Positions 16,322 through 24,626 of a DNA stretch of 38,115 bases are shown here, piece after piece; position 1 is the first letter of the stretch, and every line of letters starts with the position of its first letter. A program made the position numbers and the translations under genes. Source of the DNA: an archaeon. GTDB lineage: Archaea; Hydrothermarchaeota; Hydrothermarchaeia; JALTZZ01. The stretch is from NCBI GenBank assembly GCA_027051165.1, contig JALTZZ010000126.1, positions 1 to 38,115 on the forward strand, in the 5' to 3' direction. Under the pieces are notes generated by a model, which saw only the letters and a list, made by a program, of their open reading frames with translations, did no database searches and was not told the DNA's origin.

Positions 16322-17218
16322 TTATTTTTCTATAGGTATAAGTTTTAAAAGTATAGCCTTCTGCACGTGAAGCCTGTTTTCAGCTTGATCAAAAACAATG
16401 CTCTTTTCGCTGTCGAGAACATCATCTGTAATTTCGAGCCCTCTCTTTGCTGGAAGGCAGTGCATAACCTTTGCATTTGGAGCATGCTTTAAAAGCTCGC
16501 TATTTACTTGATAAGGCTTAAAAACTTTCAGCCTTTCTTCAGCCTCACTTTCCTGCCCCATACTCACCCATACGTCCGTATATACGAAATCTGCATCCTT
16601 TATCGCTTCTATTGGATCATGTGTAATACTTATCCTATTTGAGATTTTCTTAGCCTCTTTTAAAATGTTTTCATCTGGTTCATAGCCTTTTGGTGTGGCA
16701 ACACTTATCTCTATTCCAGCTATGGCACTTGCAAGTATAAGCGAATTGCACACGTTGTTTCCATCTCCAATGTAGCAGAGCTTTATATCACTTTTATCCT
16801 TTTCTGCATGCTCAAAAATGGTAAAAATATCACTTATAGCTTGGCATGGATGTTCGAGATCGCTAAGCCCGTTTATAACCGGTATCGTAGAGTAGTTCGC
16901 AAATTCAACTATATCGTTGTGATTTTTAGCTCTTATCATCACTGCATCAACATACCTTGAAAGAGTTCTTGCAGTATCTTTTATAGCCTCGCCTCTTGAG
17001 AGCTGGGTTGTGAGATAATCGAGGTATATAGCATTTCCTCCAAGCTGGTTCATTGCAACTTCAAAGCTTACTCTCGTTCTTGTGCTCGGCTTCTCAAAGA
17101 TCATGGCTAATGTCCTGCCTTTAAAAATATCGCTGTATTTTTCTTTTTTAATCTTTTTTGCAAGATTTAATATTTCAAAAAAATAATCCTTAGCATCCAA
17201 GACTGAAATAAGATGCAT
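16322..17218 (-). CDS. argF: Ornithine carbamoyltransferase
   Basis: The enzyme makes citrulline from carbamoyl phosphate and ornithine in arginine synthesis. The 298-aa protein has the carbamoyl-phosphate loop STRTR (45-49), HPCQ (123-126), the ornithine-binding DVWVSMGQE near 220-228, and MHCLPAKRG near 255, with the reactive Cys that distinguishes it from aspartate carbamoyltransferase. The start lies 29 bases inside the 3' end of purD. Grouping with glutamine-using purine genes may reflect shared carbamoyl phosphate and glutamine supply. Confidence 0.96.
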   Translation of the reverse strand: MHLISVLDAKDYFFEILNLAKKIKKEKYSDIFKGRTLAMIFEKPSTRTRVSFEVAMNQLGGNAIYLDYLTTQLSRGEAIKDTARTLSRYVDAVMIRAKNHNDIVEFANYSTIPVINGLSDLEHPCQAISDIFTIFEHAEKDKSDIKLCYIGDGNNVCNSLILASAIAGIEISVATPKGYEPDENILKEAKKISNRISITHDPIEAIKDADFVYTDVWVSMGQESEAEERLKVFKPYQVNSELLKHAPNAKVMHCLPAKRGLEITDDVLDSEKSIVFDQAENRLHVQKAILLKLIPIEK

Positions 17219-18539
17219 CTTTTATACCCCTAATCTTCATTATCCTCTCTATCTTCTTCTTAATAAGCTCCTCTTTTCCTATGTCGCTTCTGTGGTAAAT
17301 ATCTTCTCCCTTAACGTGTTTTGTTGCACTCTCTGCGATTTCCTCAGCTTCCTTTAAGCTCTTCGCTACGCCAACAACTGCAAGCGTTCTTGAAGTTGTC
17401 GTGTATAGCTTACCATCTTCCGCATTTACCGCTGCGTAGTAAAGCACTGCACCGCTCTTCTCTATATCCTCCTCGTTAACCGTTATCTCAGCGTTCGCCT
17501 TGGGCTTCAATCCATAGCCTACAGGCGCTATATATTTGCATACCGTGGCTTTTTTCTCGAATTCTGCATTTTTAAGATTTCCATCTATTATATCTTCACA
17601 TATTTCAACAAAATTGGATTTAAGTATAGTTAAGACGTTCATAGCTTCTGGATCTCCAAATCTACAGTTGAACTCAATAAGCTTTACCTCATCGCTCAGC
17701 ATACACTGTGCATAAAGAATACCTTTATACTCTAAGCCCGTTTCTTTTTTAAGAGCTTCTACAGCTTTTTTAGCAATTTCAACAGCTTTTTCATAATCTT
17801 TTTTTGTTAAAAATGGAAGAAGATGTGTTGAGCAAGAGTAAGAACCCATGCCACCGGTATTGTGTCCCTTATCCCCTTCATACGCTCTCTTAAAGTCCTG
17901 AACAGCCGGCATGGGAACGATATTCTTTCCATCAACAAATACCTGTGCTGTAAACTCTTCTCCCAAAACACGCTCCTCTATCACAACACCAGCAAAGCCA
18001 CCTATCTTCTTTTCAATAACTTCCTTTGCATAAGCCTTTGCTTCGTCAATGTCTTTAAGTTGCTCTCCCACTATCTTAACACCTTTGCCGCCGGTTAAAC
18101 CTATGGGCTTAACGGCAACTTCCCCAAGCTCCTCTATAAAGTTCCATGCTTCTTTATAATCGTAGAAAACGCCGTATTTTACTAAGCCGTCTATTTTATA
18201 TTTATCCATGAGTTCCCTTGCAAAAGCCTTGCTCGCCTCTATCTTTGCAAGCTCTTTTTTTGGACCTACACATGGTATACCAGCTTCTTCAAGAGCATCT
18301 GCTACGCCGAGTGAAAGAGGAAGCTCAGGCCCAGCTATCGCAAAATCAACATTATTTTCCTTAGCAAATTCTACAATCTTCTCTATTTCACTTTCCTTTG
18401 CGATTTTATACTTTTCGCTTATTCTCATTATACCGGGATTTTTACAGCTCATAAACGAATAAAGCTCCGCACCACCTCTCTTTAAGGCACTTGCAATTGC
18501 ATGCTCCCTCGCACCACCACCTATCAGAAGCACCTTCAT
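17190..18539 (-). CDS. purD: Phosphoribosylamine-glycine ligase (GAR synthetase)
   Basis: PurD joins glycine to phosphoribosylamine, the product of PurF, using ATP. The 449-aa ATP-grasp protein begins MKVLLIGGGAREHA and contains AGPELPLSLG near 69, VKPIGLTGGKGVKI near 143 (ATP-binding loop), a conserved HNTGGMGSYS near 231 and LIEFNCRFGDPE near 290, which carries metal ligands. Length is normal; the last dozen residues extend into argF and may be poorly conserved. It lies 14 bases after the coiled-coil membrane protein gene. Confidence 0.96.
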   Translation of the reverse strand: MKVLLIGGGAREHAIASALKRGGAELYSFMSCKNPGIMRISEKYKIAKESEIEKIVEFAKENNVDFAIAGPELPLSLGVADALEEAGIPCVGPKKELAKIEASKAFARELMDKYKIDGLVKYGVFYDYKEAWNFIEELGEVAVKPIGLTGGKGVKIVGEQLKDIDEAKAYAKEVIEKKIGGFAGVVIEERVLGEEFTAQVFVDGKNIVPMPAVQDFKRAYEGDKGHNTGGMGSYSCSTHLLPFLTKKDYEKAVEIAKKAVEALKKETGLEYKGILYAQCMLSDEVKLIEFNCRFGDPEAMNVLTILKSNFVEICEDIIDGNLKNAEFEKKATVCKYIAPVGYGLKPKANAEITVNEEDIEKSGAVLYYAAVNAEDGKLYTTTSRTLAVVGVAKSLKEAEEIAESATKHVKGEDIYHRSDIGKEELIKKKIERIMKIRGIKDASYFSLGC

Positions 18540-18553
18540 GGTATCACCCTTAA

Positions 18554-19393
18554 TTAAAACCTTACCTCTTCTTTTATAGAGAGATTTACATCTATAGCTA
18601 TAAGAGCTAATCCGAGAAGGAATATCAGAAAATGAATAAATATAAAGTATCCCATAAAAGCATAGCCATACTTCTTGTCTATTCCCCTTATACCTTCGTT
18701 TATATTTTTAAGGTAGTCTCTGAATTCGCTTATAACGGACTTAAGCGGACCTGCTGATGCTTTAAGACTGCTTGCACTTTTTTCAAGTCTATCCCCGCTA
18801 TCTTTAAGTATGCCTGCAGTGCTTCCTAAGCTTGTCGAGGTCATCTTCAAGCTCTCCGCAGTTTTGCCTATATTATTTGCGGAGCTTTCAAGCTTCTTTG
18901 AAGCGGTAAGCAAGTTATCAGATGCCTCTTCCAAGTATCTTGCAGCCTGCAGGAACGTTGATCTATAGGGCAACGAAGAGCCGTTAAATTTTGCACTGCT
19001 AGCCCAGCTTTCAAATTTTTCTGCAGCCTCTTTTAGGCGTTCGCTTGCCCTTTTTGTGTATTCCGCGGCATAGTAGAGCTCCTGCTTCGAGCTACTGAGG
19101 CTTTTTGATGCACTTGCTACGCTACTACTCGCTTCTAAGATTTTCTCGCTCGCCTTCTTTATCCTCTTAGAAGTCTCCAAGAAGTTCGTGCTTGTTAGCG
19201 AGATTTTGCTGTCAAACTCCATCTCTCTCTTTTCAAATTCTTTGACTTTTTTTGATATCTCTATTTTGAATATATCAGCATTTCCATGCTCATTAATGAC
19301 CTTTATCGCATAAACACCAAATCCCATACCAGCTAATCCGAGTATCATAAACAGGATCCCTAAACCCCTAAGAAGAACCGTTGTTAGGTTCAT
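18554..19393 (-). CDS. Membrane-anchored coiled-coil protein, unknown family
   Basis: The protein is about 279 aa. It has a membrane segment near its start (about 5-27), a long helical, Ser/Ala-rich middle (about 40-225) with repeating patterns such as ASEKILEASSSVASAS and AESLKMTSTSLGSTAG, and a second membrane segment near 243-266, then a short charged tail. The middle resembles the long coiled coils of methyl-accepting proteins but lacks a recognisable signalling tip. Both ends would be in the cytosol with the coil outside, or the reverse. I prefer the ATG at 19393 (MNLTTV), 7 bases after GGGTGA; an ATG five codons earlier overlaps pyrE more deeply. It sits oddly between pyrE and purD. Confidence 0.75.
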   Translation of the reverse strand: MNLTTVLLRGLGILFMILGLAGMGFGVYAIKVINEHGNADIFKIEISKKVKEFEKREMEFDSKISLTSTNFLETSKRIKKASEKILEASSSVASASKSLSSSKQELYYAAEYTKRASERLKEAAEKFESWASSAKFNGSSLPYRSTFLQAARYLEEASDNLLTASKKLESSANNIGKTAESLKMTSTSLGSTAGILKDSGDRLEKSASSLKASAGPLKSVISEFRDYLKNINEGIRGIDKKYGYAFMGYFIFIHFLIFLLGLALIAIDVNLSIKEEVRF

Positions 19394-19400
19394 TTTTTGC

Positions 19401-19916
19401 TCACCCATTTCTAAGTTCGCTTGCTTTAAATATCGGTATAAGCCTTATATCCTCTTTTTTAAGATTTTCTTCAGCCCCCTCTTCCCTATCAACGACTACA
19501 ATAACGTCTCTGACTTCTGCACCAGCATTTTTCAGAGATCTAACGGCTTCTGCAACGGTATTTCCCGTAGTTGTAACATCTTCAACTATAATGACGATGT
19601 CTCCTTCCCTAACATCGCCCTCTATTTTTCTCGCTGTTCCGTGTTCTTTTTTTTCTTTTCTAACTATTAAAAATGGCTTGTCTAAGTCTAAACTTAGTGC
19701 AACAGCTATAGGCACAGATCCAAGCTCTATGCCGGCTATTTTATCAAACTGAATATTCTCCTTTTTTATTGTTTTTATAATTCTTCTTGATATGAGTTTA
19801 AGAATTCTCGGATCGGTATATGCTTTTTTTAGATCTATATAATAATCACTTATTTTTCCAGATGTAAGGACAAATTTTCCCTCTTTTATACATTTTTTTA
19901 TGGCTTCTTTTAGCAT
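19401..19916 (-). CDS. pyrE: Orotate phosphoribosyltransferase
   Basis: PyrE makes orotidine monophosphate from orotate and PRPP in pyrimidine synthesis. The 171-aa protein has the N-terminal FVLTSGKISDYYID (about 15-28), GIELGSVPIA near 62-71, a flexible loop VRKEKKEHGTARKIEG, and the PRPP motif IVEDVTTTGNT near 109-119. Length and motifs match archaeal PyrE. It follows carS by 17 bases and overlaps or abuts the coiled-coil gene. Confidence 0.95.
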   Translation of the reverse strand: MLKEAIKKCIKEGKFVLTSGKISDYYIDLKKAYTDPRILKLISRRIIKTIKKENIQFDKIAGIELGSVPIAVALSLDLDKPFLIVRKEKKEHGTARKIEGDVREGDIVIIVEDVTTTGNTVAEAVRSLKNAGAEVRDVIVVVDREEGAEENLKKEDIRLIPIFKASELRNG

Positions 19917-19933
19917 GCCTTTTCACCACCACG

Positions 19934-20437
19934 CTACCAAGGGACGTCTTTAAGCTTCAGCATATAGCCAACAACGTTTGCAAGCAGATGTAGTATGGGG
20001 GTTACAATAATCAAGGTCAAGATAATTTTTGTTGTATAGTCATATATAAAGCTTGACAAAAATACCGCTCCAAAAACAAAATCAAGCTGATCGAGAAGTG
20101 GAGCCGGCTTGCCTCTTTCAATTCCTAATCTCCTTTTTATAAAGCTTCCAACAGCATCACCAAGAAGTGCTCCAAAGGAAAGCAGAAAAGATAGAGTATA
20201 TATGTTAGCATTCTTAAGTAGCGGATTTTCAAGCATGTAGTAAGCCAAGAGCCCAAGTAAAAAGCCCGATAGTGTTCCTAAAACCGTGCCCCTTATGGTA
20301 ACACCATCACCAAGTATTCTTCTTCCGTCTATAAAATTTTTCCCGAGATCAAGAGGCTTTCCGCCACCAAAGATCAGTGCACTTGAATTTGCAAAATATG
20401 CTGGTATAAAGAGATGAAGTATGTATATAATCTCCAT
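19934..20437 (-). CDS. carS: CDP-archaeol synthase
   Basis: CarS activates unsaturated archaetidic acid with CTP, the branch point of archaeal polar lipid synthesis. The 167-aa protein has about five membrane segments and the conserved loops KPLDLGKNFIDGRRILGDGVT (split here: KPLDLGKNF at 27-35, DGRRILGDG near 37-45) and GDAVGSFIKRRLGIERG near 93-109, typical of the DUF46 family that was shown to be CarS. It is the first gene of the operon and is divergent from the XPD helicase gene, 17 bases away. Confidence 0.95.
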   Translation of the reverse strand: MEIIYILHLFIPAYFANSSALIFGGGKPLDLGKNFIDGRRILGDGVTIRGTVLGTLSGFLLGLLAYYMLENPLLKNANIYTLSFLLSFGALLGDAVGSFIKRRLGIERGKPAPLLDQLDFVFGAVFLSSFIYDYTTKIILTLIIVTPILHLLANVVGYMLKLKDVPW

Positions 20438-20454
20438 AAAGCTTTAATTAAGCA

Positions 20455-22299
20455 ATGCTAAATATAAATTTTATGCTCGAATACTTTCCCTATAAGCTAA
20501 GAGAATTTCAAAGAGAATTTATTGAGCACCTAATTAAAAACATTGAAAAAGCACATGTAATTGTGGATGCACCTACAGGCTTTGGAAAGACTATATGCAC
20601 GCTTGCACCCCTTTTAAAGTTTAATAGACCGATTATATGGGCTGTGAGGACTGGAAATGAGACAGATAGAGTTATAGAAGAGCTAAAAGTCATCGTAAAG
20701 AGAAAAGATATAAATATCTTCGGTTTATCATTTAGAGGAAAAAAGGATATGTGCTTAATAGTGAGGAGTATTAAGGAGGAGATGGACTACGAAGAAGCAA
20801 GCTTTTTATGTAGAGTAAAGAAAAAGAAGTGCAAGTATTATAAAAATCTGAAAAATTTCGATTTTTACGATTTTTTTATAAAAGAGCCAAAACTATACAG
20901 CGAGATACTTATGTTTGCTGAGGAGAATGAAATATGTCCGTATTTTCTGCAAGTCTCCCTTCTTCCTTATGCAACGGTTGTTTCTCTCAGCTATAACTAT
21001 ATTTTTAATGTTGGAGCAAGCTGGGTCATTAGATCAAGAATTAGATTTAAAGATAGCTTTTTAGTCATAGATGAAGCACACAATCTGCAGAAAATTATAA
21101 CAAATCTAAATTCCGATAAAATAACAATAAATGGGCTAAAAAGGGCAAGAAAAGAAGTAAAAGAACTTAAACACAGAGAATTTATTGATAGGATAATAGA
21201 ATTTATTGAAAGGGAAGCAAAAAACCTTAGCGAAGATGACATGGAGATAAAAAAAGAAAAATTTGTTTTCGACGTTGGAGTAAACCTGAAGATAACCAAA
21301 GAACTTATAAAGATAGGTGAGGATGTGAGAAGAAAGATGATTGCAAGAGGAAAAGCTCCAAGATCAAGTGCATATAAGCTTGGCAACTTCCTGCTTAGGG
21401 TTCTTGAGTTTCTCGATGTTGATGGAACAACCCTTATACTTGGAAGGGACTATCTTGAATTCTTTGACATGCGTTCAAGCGAGGTTTTAAAGGAATATTG
21501 GAACGATTTCTATAGGATTGTATTTATGTCGGGAACCATAAGCCCTATAGATGCATTTGCAGAAAATATTGGAATAAATTCGTATGCTGGAATGGAGTTT
21601 CCATCCTTTTATAAAAAGGAGAATGTTCATAGCTTTATAACACGGGATCTGCAGACGAAAGGAGAAGATATAAGCAAGAGAATGGCAAGGAGATACGTCT
21701 ATGCAATAGAAAAGTTTTCAGATATGATGAAAGATAAAAATATAGCAGTATTCTGTGCAAGCTACAGAATTATGAACAGACTTCTTGAAAACGGCTTAAA
21801 AGAAGCTTTAAAATCGAGAGAGATTTTTGTTGAGAAGGAAGGTATGAGAGGCGATGAGGCAAGAAGAATTCTTGAAAATTTTAAGGAGTGTTCAGAAAAA
21901 GAAAGGAAGGGTGTTTTAATAGCAAGTGCTCAAGGGAGATTTGCTGAAGGTGCAGATTTCCCGGGAAAAGAGCTTGAAGGAATTTTTCTCGTTGGAATAC
22001 CATTCGATAGACTTACTGCAAAAACGAGGGTGTATATAGAATACTATCAAAAGCTATATGGAAGAATAAAGGGAAGATTTTATGCATATATTTTGCCAGC
22101 ACTCAAAAGAGCAAGCCAAGCTTTGGGAAGATGTTTAAGGAGCAAAGATGATAAAGCTGTTTTTATTTTGGGAGATTCGAGGTATGAAAAGTATATAGCC
22201 TTTCTTCCAGACTATGTTAGGAGAAACTACAAGGTTGTTGACAGCAGAAGATTGAAATTTCACTTAAAATTCTTGGAAAATGCTTTAAATTTTTTATAA
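20455..22299 (+). CDS. XPD/Rad3-family Fe-S DNA helicase
   Basis: The 614-aa protein is a superfamily 2 5'-3' helicase of the XPD/DinG group. It has Walker A APTGFGKT (39-46), four cysteines of the Fe-S domain (C100, C119, C126, C161), DEAH at 206-209, an arch-like helical insert (about 215-330), MSGTISP near 363 (motif IV region), GRFAEGADF near 497 (motif V) and QALGRCLR near 565 (motif VI). All elements for an active XPD are there. XPD acts in repair of bulky lesions and unusual DNA structures in archaea. An alternative start at M7 (20473) would suit the promoter spacing with carS. It is followed by hairpin element copy B. Confidence 0.93.
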   Translation: MLNINFMLEYFPYKLREFQREFIEHLIKNIEKAHVIVDAPTGFGKTICTLAPLLKFNRPIIWAVRTGNETDRVIEELKVIVKRKDINIFGLSFRGKKDMCLIVRSIKEEMDYEEASFLCRVKKKKCKYYKNLKNFDFYDFFIKEPKLYSEILMFAEENEICPYFLQVSLLPYATVVSLSYNYIFNVGASWVIRSRIRFKDSFLVIDEAHNLQKIITNLNSDKITINGLKRARKEVKELKHREFIDRIIEFIEREAKNLSEDDMEIKKEKFVFDVGVNLKITKELIKIGEDVRRKMIARGKAPRSSAYKLGNFLLRVLEFLDVDGTTLILGRDYLEFFDMRSSEVLKEYWNDFYRIVFMSGTISPIDAFAENIGINSYAGMEFPSFYKKENVHSFITRDLQTKGEDISKRMARRYVYAIEKFSDMMKDKNIAVFCASYRIMNRLLENGLKEALKSREIFVEKEGMRGDEARRILENFKECSEKERKGVLIASAQGRFAEGADFPGKELEGIFLVGIPFDRLTAKTRVYIEYYQKLYGRIKGRFYAYILPALKRASQALGRCLRSKDDKAVFILGDSRYEKYIAFLPDYVRRNYKVVDSRRLKFHLKFLENALNFL

Positions 22300-22351
22300 A
22301 ATCCTCATTTTATCTGTCCTTATGGGATTTGTCTATTCCTATCTAATTATA

Positions 22352-22383
22352 GCCCCCTGCGGGATGAGTAATGCAAGGGGTTA
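22352..22383 (-). repeat. Hairpin element, copy B of a dispersed pair
   Basis: On the minus strand, taaccccttgc (22383-22373) pairs with gcagggggc (22360-22352) around the loop attactcatccc, which differs from copy A (684-719) at one base. The stem differs at several positions but stays paired: one G-T wobble and one mismatch. The wobble pairs of both copies work only when the sequence is read in this orientation. It lies between the XPD helicase end and the 36-aa ORF end, so it could also serve as a bidirectional terminator. Confidence 0.6.
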
Positions 22384-22471
22384 GATAAAACTTATAACTT
22401 AAAAAACTTAAGTGAAACTCTCAAAAATTTAAGAACAACTCTAAAAATTTTTACATAAAAAATAAATAAAA

Positions 22472-22582
22472 CTAAGATTTTTTCAGCTCTTCTTCCGCAA
22501 GCTCTTCAGCTATCTTTTCTTCAAGTATTTTTTCCTTCTGCCTGCCTTTTCTTTCCTTACCTCTCTTGTCAAATTTTGCCAT
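22472..22582 (-). CDS. Small charged protein, 36 aa
   Basis: An ATG inside the last codons of fno, about 5 bases after GGTGAG, opens a 36-residue frame. The product has a basic first half (MAKFDKRGKERKGRQKEK) and an acidic second half (ILEEKIAEELAEEELKKS), a single amphipathic helix with opposite charges at its ends. I do not recognise it. The 14-base overlap with fno and the good ribosome site argue for a real, coupled gene at the end of the redox operon. Confidence 0.6.
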   Translation of the reverse strand: MAKFDKRGKERKGRQKEKILEEKIAEELAEEELKKS

Positions 22583-23240
22583 CTTGCTCACCCAATATCT
22601 TAATTGTTGGATGCTTGATTTTATTTCTTTTGCCTATGTTCATCAAAAGCGGTGTTATGGCTTCAACTATGTGTGCATTGCTTAAGTTTCCTCCATCCAA
22701 TGGTCTAAGATTTTTTATGCTCTTTATAATATCCATAACCAAATATTTTGCATCGTCGTCATTTGAAAGAACTATAACATCACCTTCAACTTCTTTCGCT
22801 ATATCTACAAGTGCCTCGGCAGAAACGTTGTGCAGAGCCGCCACAACTTTCGCATCAACTATAGACGATATCTGCTCGGCTGCACTTCCTTCCTTTGGCT
22901 TTATATAGATAAAGTCTCCGTTTACTTTTTTAAATGGAACAACTGGAGAAACGAGAACCTTGTCTTTAAAAGCTTCTGGAAACTCCTTTATAGTATTAAT
23001 AGTATATTCATATGGTATTGTTATTATTACTACATCTGAAAGTTCGGTGGCTCTTTTGTTGTTCTCTCCGTATATCTTAGCCTCTATGCCTATGCTTTCA
23101 AGCTTCTTTATATACTCTTCAGCCTTTTTTTCTGCTTTTTCTTTGTATCTTGAGCCAACTATTATTTCATAGTCTTTTGCCAAGCGTAGTGCTAATCCTT
23201 CACCAAAATCTCCGGTTCCACCAAGCAAGCCTATCTTCAT
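22569..23240 (-). CDS. fno: F420H2:NADP oxidoreductase
   Basis: Fno moves hydride between coenzyme F420 and NADP+, linking the F420 pool with NADPH-dependent biosynthesis. The 223-aa protein begins MKIGLLGGTGDFGEGLALR, the Rossmann loop of this family, followed by a VGSRYKEKA segment (28-36) whose Ser and Arg bind the 2'-phosphate of NADP. Later conserved stretches are ITIPYEYT near 73, KVVAALHNVSAE near 130 and RPLDGGNLSNA near 178. Length is standard. Its start overlaps the stop of the HTH gene, and a 36-aa ORF overlaps its end. The thioredoxin reductase gene is two genes upstream. Confidence 0.94.
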   Translation of the reverse strand: MKIGLLGGTGDFGEGLALRLAKDYEIIVGSRYKEKAEKKAEEYIKKLESIGIEAKIYGENNKRATELSDVVIITIPYEYTINTIKEFPEAFKDKVLVSPVVPFKKVNGDFIYIKPKEGSAAEQISSIVDAKVVAALHNVSAEALVDIAKEVEGDVIVLSNDDDAKYLVMDIIKSIKNLRPLDGGNLSNAHIVEAITPLLMNIGKRNKIKHPTIKILGEQDGKI

Positions 23241-23626
23241 TATTTCTTCGTCTCCTTTTTTATTTCTTTCTCAAGACTTTCAAGAACGTTCATAACTTCG
23301 TTGCACCAGTTTTTAACTGCAGATATTATTTTATCCTTCACCTCCTCAAAGGGCGTTGCATAATAAACATAGTAGTAACCGCCCTCCTTTATATTCCTCT
23401 GCTCTCTGTATATTAAGCCAGCAATGCTTAAATTTTGAAGTGCACGCTGTATTGTGCTTCTATCTTTCCCGAACTTTTCTGTAAGCTCGCTTACAGTTAG
23501 CCCGCTGTTTTTAAGAAGCTCTATATACACCTTTGTTTCCAAATCCTTAATCCCAAAAATACACTTCATTGTAGATGTTATATCAGCTTTTTTCCTCAAA
23601 TCCGGCAAAACTTTAAGAGCCTTCAT
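23240..23626 (-). CDS. Winged-helix transcriptional regulator (TrmB/MarR-like)
   Basis: The 128-aa protein has a winged helix at about 28-95: ETKVYIELLKNSGLTVSELT, then the recognition helix DRSTIQRALQNLSIAGLI, then a wing with REQRNIKEGGYYYVYYA. The C-terminal helix (about 95-128) is charged and could dimerise. It resembles the DNA-binding half of TrmB and MarR-type archaeal regulators, without a sugar-binding domain. One cysteine is in the N-terminal part (MKCIFG) and one in the C-terminal helix (NWCNEV), so redox sensing is possible but unproven. It lies between trxB and fno and probably controls this operon. Confidence 0.82.
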   Translation of the reverse strand: MKALKVLPDLRKKADITSTMKCIFGIKDLETKVYIELLKNSGLTVSELTEKFGKDRSTIQRALQNLSIAGLIYREQRNIKEGGYYYVYYATPFEEVKDKIISAVKNWCNEVMNVLESLEKEIKKETKK

Positions 23627-23638
23627 ATTTATTACCTC

Positions 23639-24550
23639 CTAATGATAATCGGCAAACTTCTTTATTCCCTTAAGCTCCTTTATGAGATTTAACGCCGCTC
23701 TTGCACCGTCTCCGACGGCTATCGCTACTTGTTTATCTTCGCTTGCACAGTCTCCGCATGCGTAAACGAGAGGTGCATTTGTTCTCTGGTTCTTATCAAC
23801 CTTAATCAAGCCATTTTCGACTATTATTCCAAGCATTCTCGCAAAATCCTCAGCTCCACCAGTTCCGACAGCTATAAAGAGACCATCAAGCTCAATTTTT
23901 TCTCCGTTTTCTAAGATTAAACCTTCAAGCTTTTCCTCTCCAAAAAGTTCTTTTATAGGAGTCTCAACAATTTTTATATTATTTTCCTCAAGCTTCTTGA
24001 ATAGGTGCTCCGATATCTCTATTTTATCTCCATTTGTAAACAGGGTTATGTCCTTAGTATAGCTGAGAAGCTCTATGGTTTCCTTTGCTGCGTAATCCTT
24101 AGATCCCACTATGCCGACCTTTTTGTCTTTGAAGAAGAAGGCATCACAAACAACGCAGTAGCTTACACCTCTTCCCTCAAACTTCTCAAGGTTTTTTATC
24201 CTTGGTTTTATTCTCTTCGCACCGGTTGCGAGTATCAGCCCCTTAGCCCTATACTCGCCCTCTGCAGTTTCGACTATATAGCCTTTACCCATTGCACTCG
24301 GCTTTATAGATATTGCCGGCTCGTCCTTAATTACAGCTCCAAATTTTTCTGCCTGCTTTCTTCCTATTTCAATTAAATCCTTACCTTTTATGCTTTCAAT
24401 TCCGAAATAGTTTTCAATAATCTCAGCTTTTTTTAGAGAACCCTCCTTCGGATTATCGAGAACAAGAACCTTTAGGTTAGCTCTCGCAAGATATATTGCC
24501 GCACTCAAACCAGCTGGCCCAGCTCCAATAACAACAACGTCAAACTCCAT
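23639..24550 (-). CDS. Thioredoxin reductase-like flavoprotein lacking the NADPH motif
   Basis: The 303-aa flavoprotein has the FAD loop GAGPAGLSAAIYLARA, the redox-active CVVCDAFFF (Cys132 and Cys135) and the C-terminal FAD motif YACGDCASEDKQVAIAVGDG, so it can reduce thioredoxin-like partners. The second nucleotide-binding site reads GSKDYAAKETIELLS then LFTNGDKIE. The canonical HRRxxxR sequence that grips the phosphate of NADPH is absent. Enzymes known to lack it include the F420H2-dependent form of Methanocaldococcus and ferredoxin-dependent forms. I chose the ATG at 24550, 3 bases after GGAAGGTGATG; an upstream ATG at 24583 has no ribosome site. First gene of the operon with HTH, fno and the 36-aa ORF. 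Confidence 0.88.
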   Translation of the reverse strand: MEFDVVVIGAGPAGLSAAIYLARANLKVLVLDNPKEGSLKKAEIIENYFGIESIKGKDLIEIGRKQAEKFGAVIKDEPAISIKPSAMGKGYIVETAEGEYRAKGLILATGAKRIKPRIKNLEKFEGRGVSYCVVCDAFFFKDKKVGIVGSKDYAAKETIELLSYTKDITLFTNGDKIEISEHLFKKLEENNIKIVETPIKELFGEEKLEGLILENGEKIELDGLFIAVGTGGAEDFARMLGIIVENGLIKVDKNQRTNAPLVYACGDCASEDKQVAIAVGDGARAALNLIKELKGIKKFADYH

Positions 24551-24614
24551 CTCATCACCTTCCTTTGCAAGGACGTTTAACAAGCTAAATGGTTATTAAT
24601 AATAGTGACACATC

Positions 24615-24626
24615 CGATATATATCG
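24615..24626. promoter_or_regulatory. 12-bp perfect palindrome over the trxB core promoter
   Basis: CGATATATATCG is a perfect 12-bp palindrome containing the best TATA box for trxB, about 65 bases before the chosen trxB start. A further TATA-like stretch, catatatatag at about 24662-24672, faces tmcA. A repressor bound at the palindrome would block TBP directly; the HTH protein of the operon is the obvious candidate, by inference. Confidence 0.4.
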
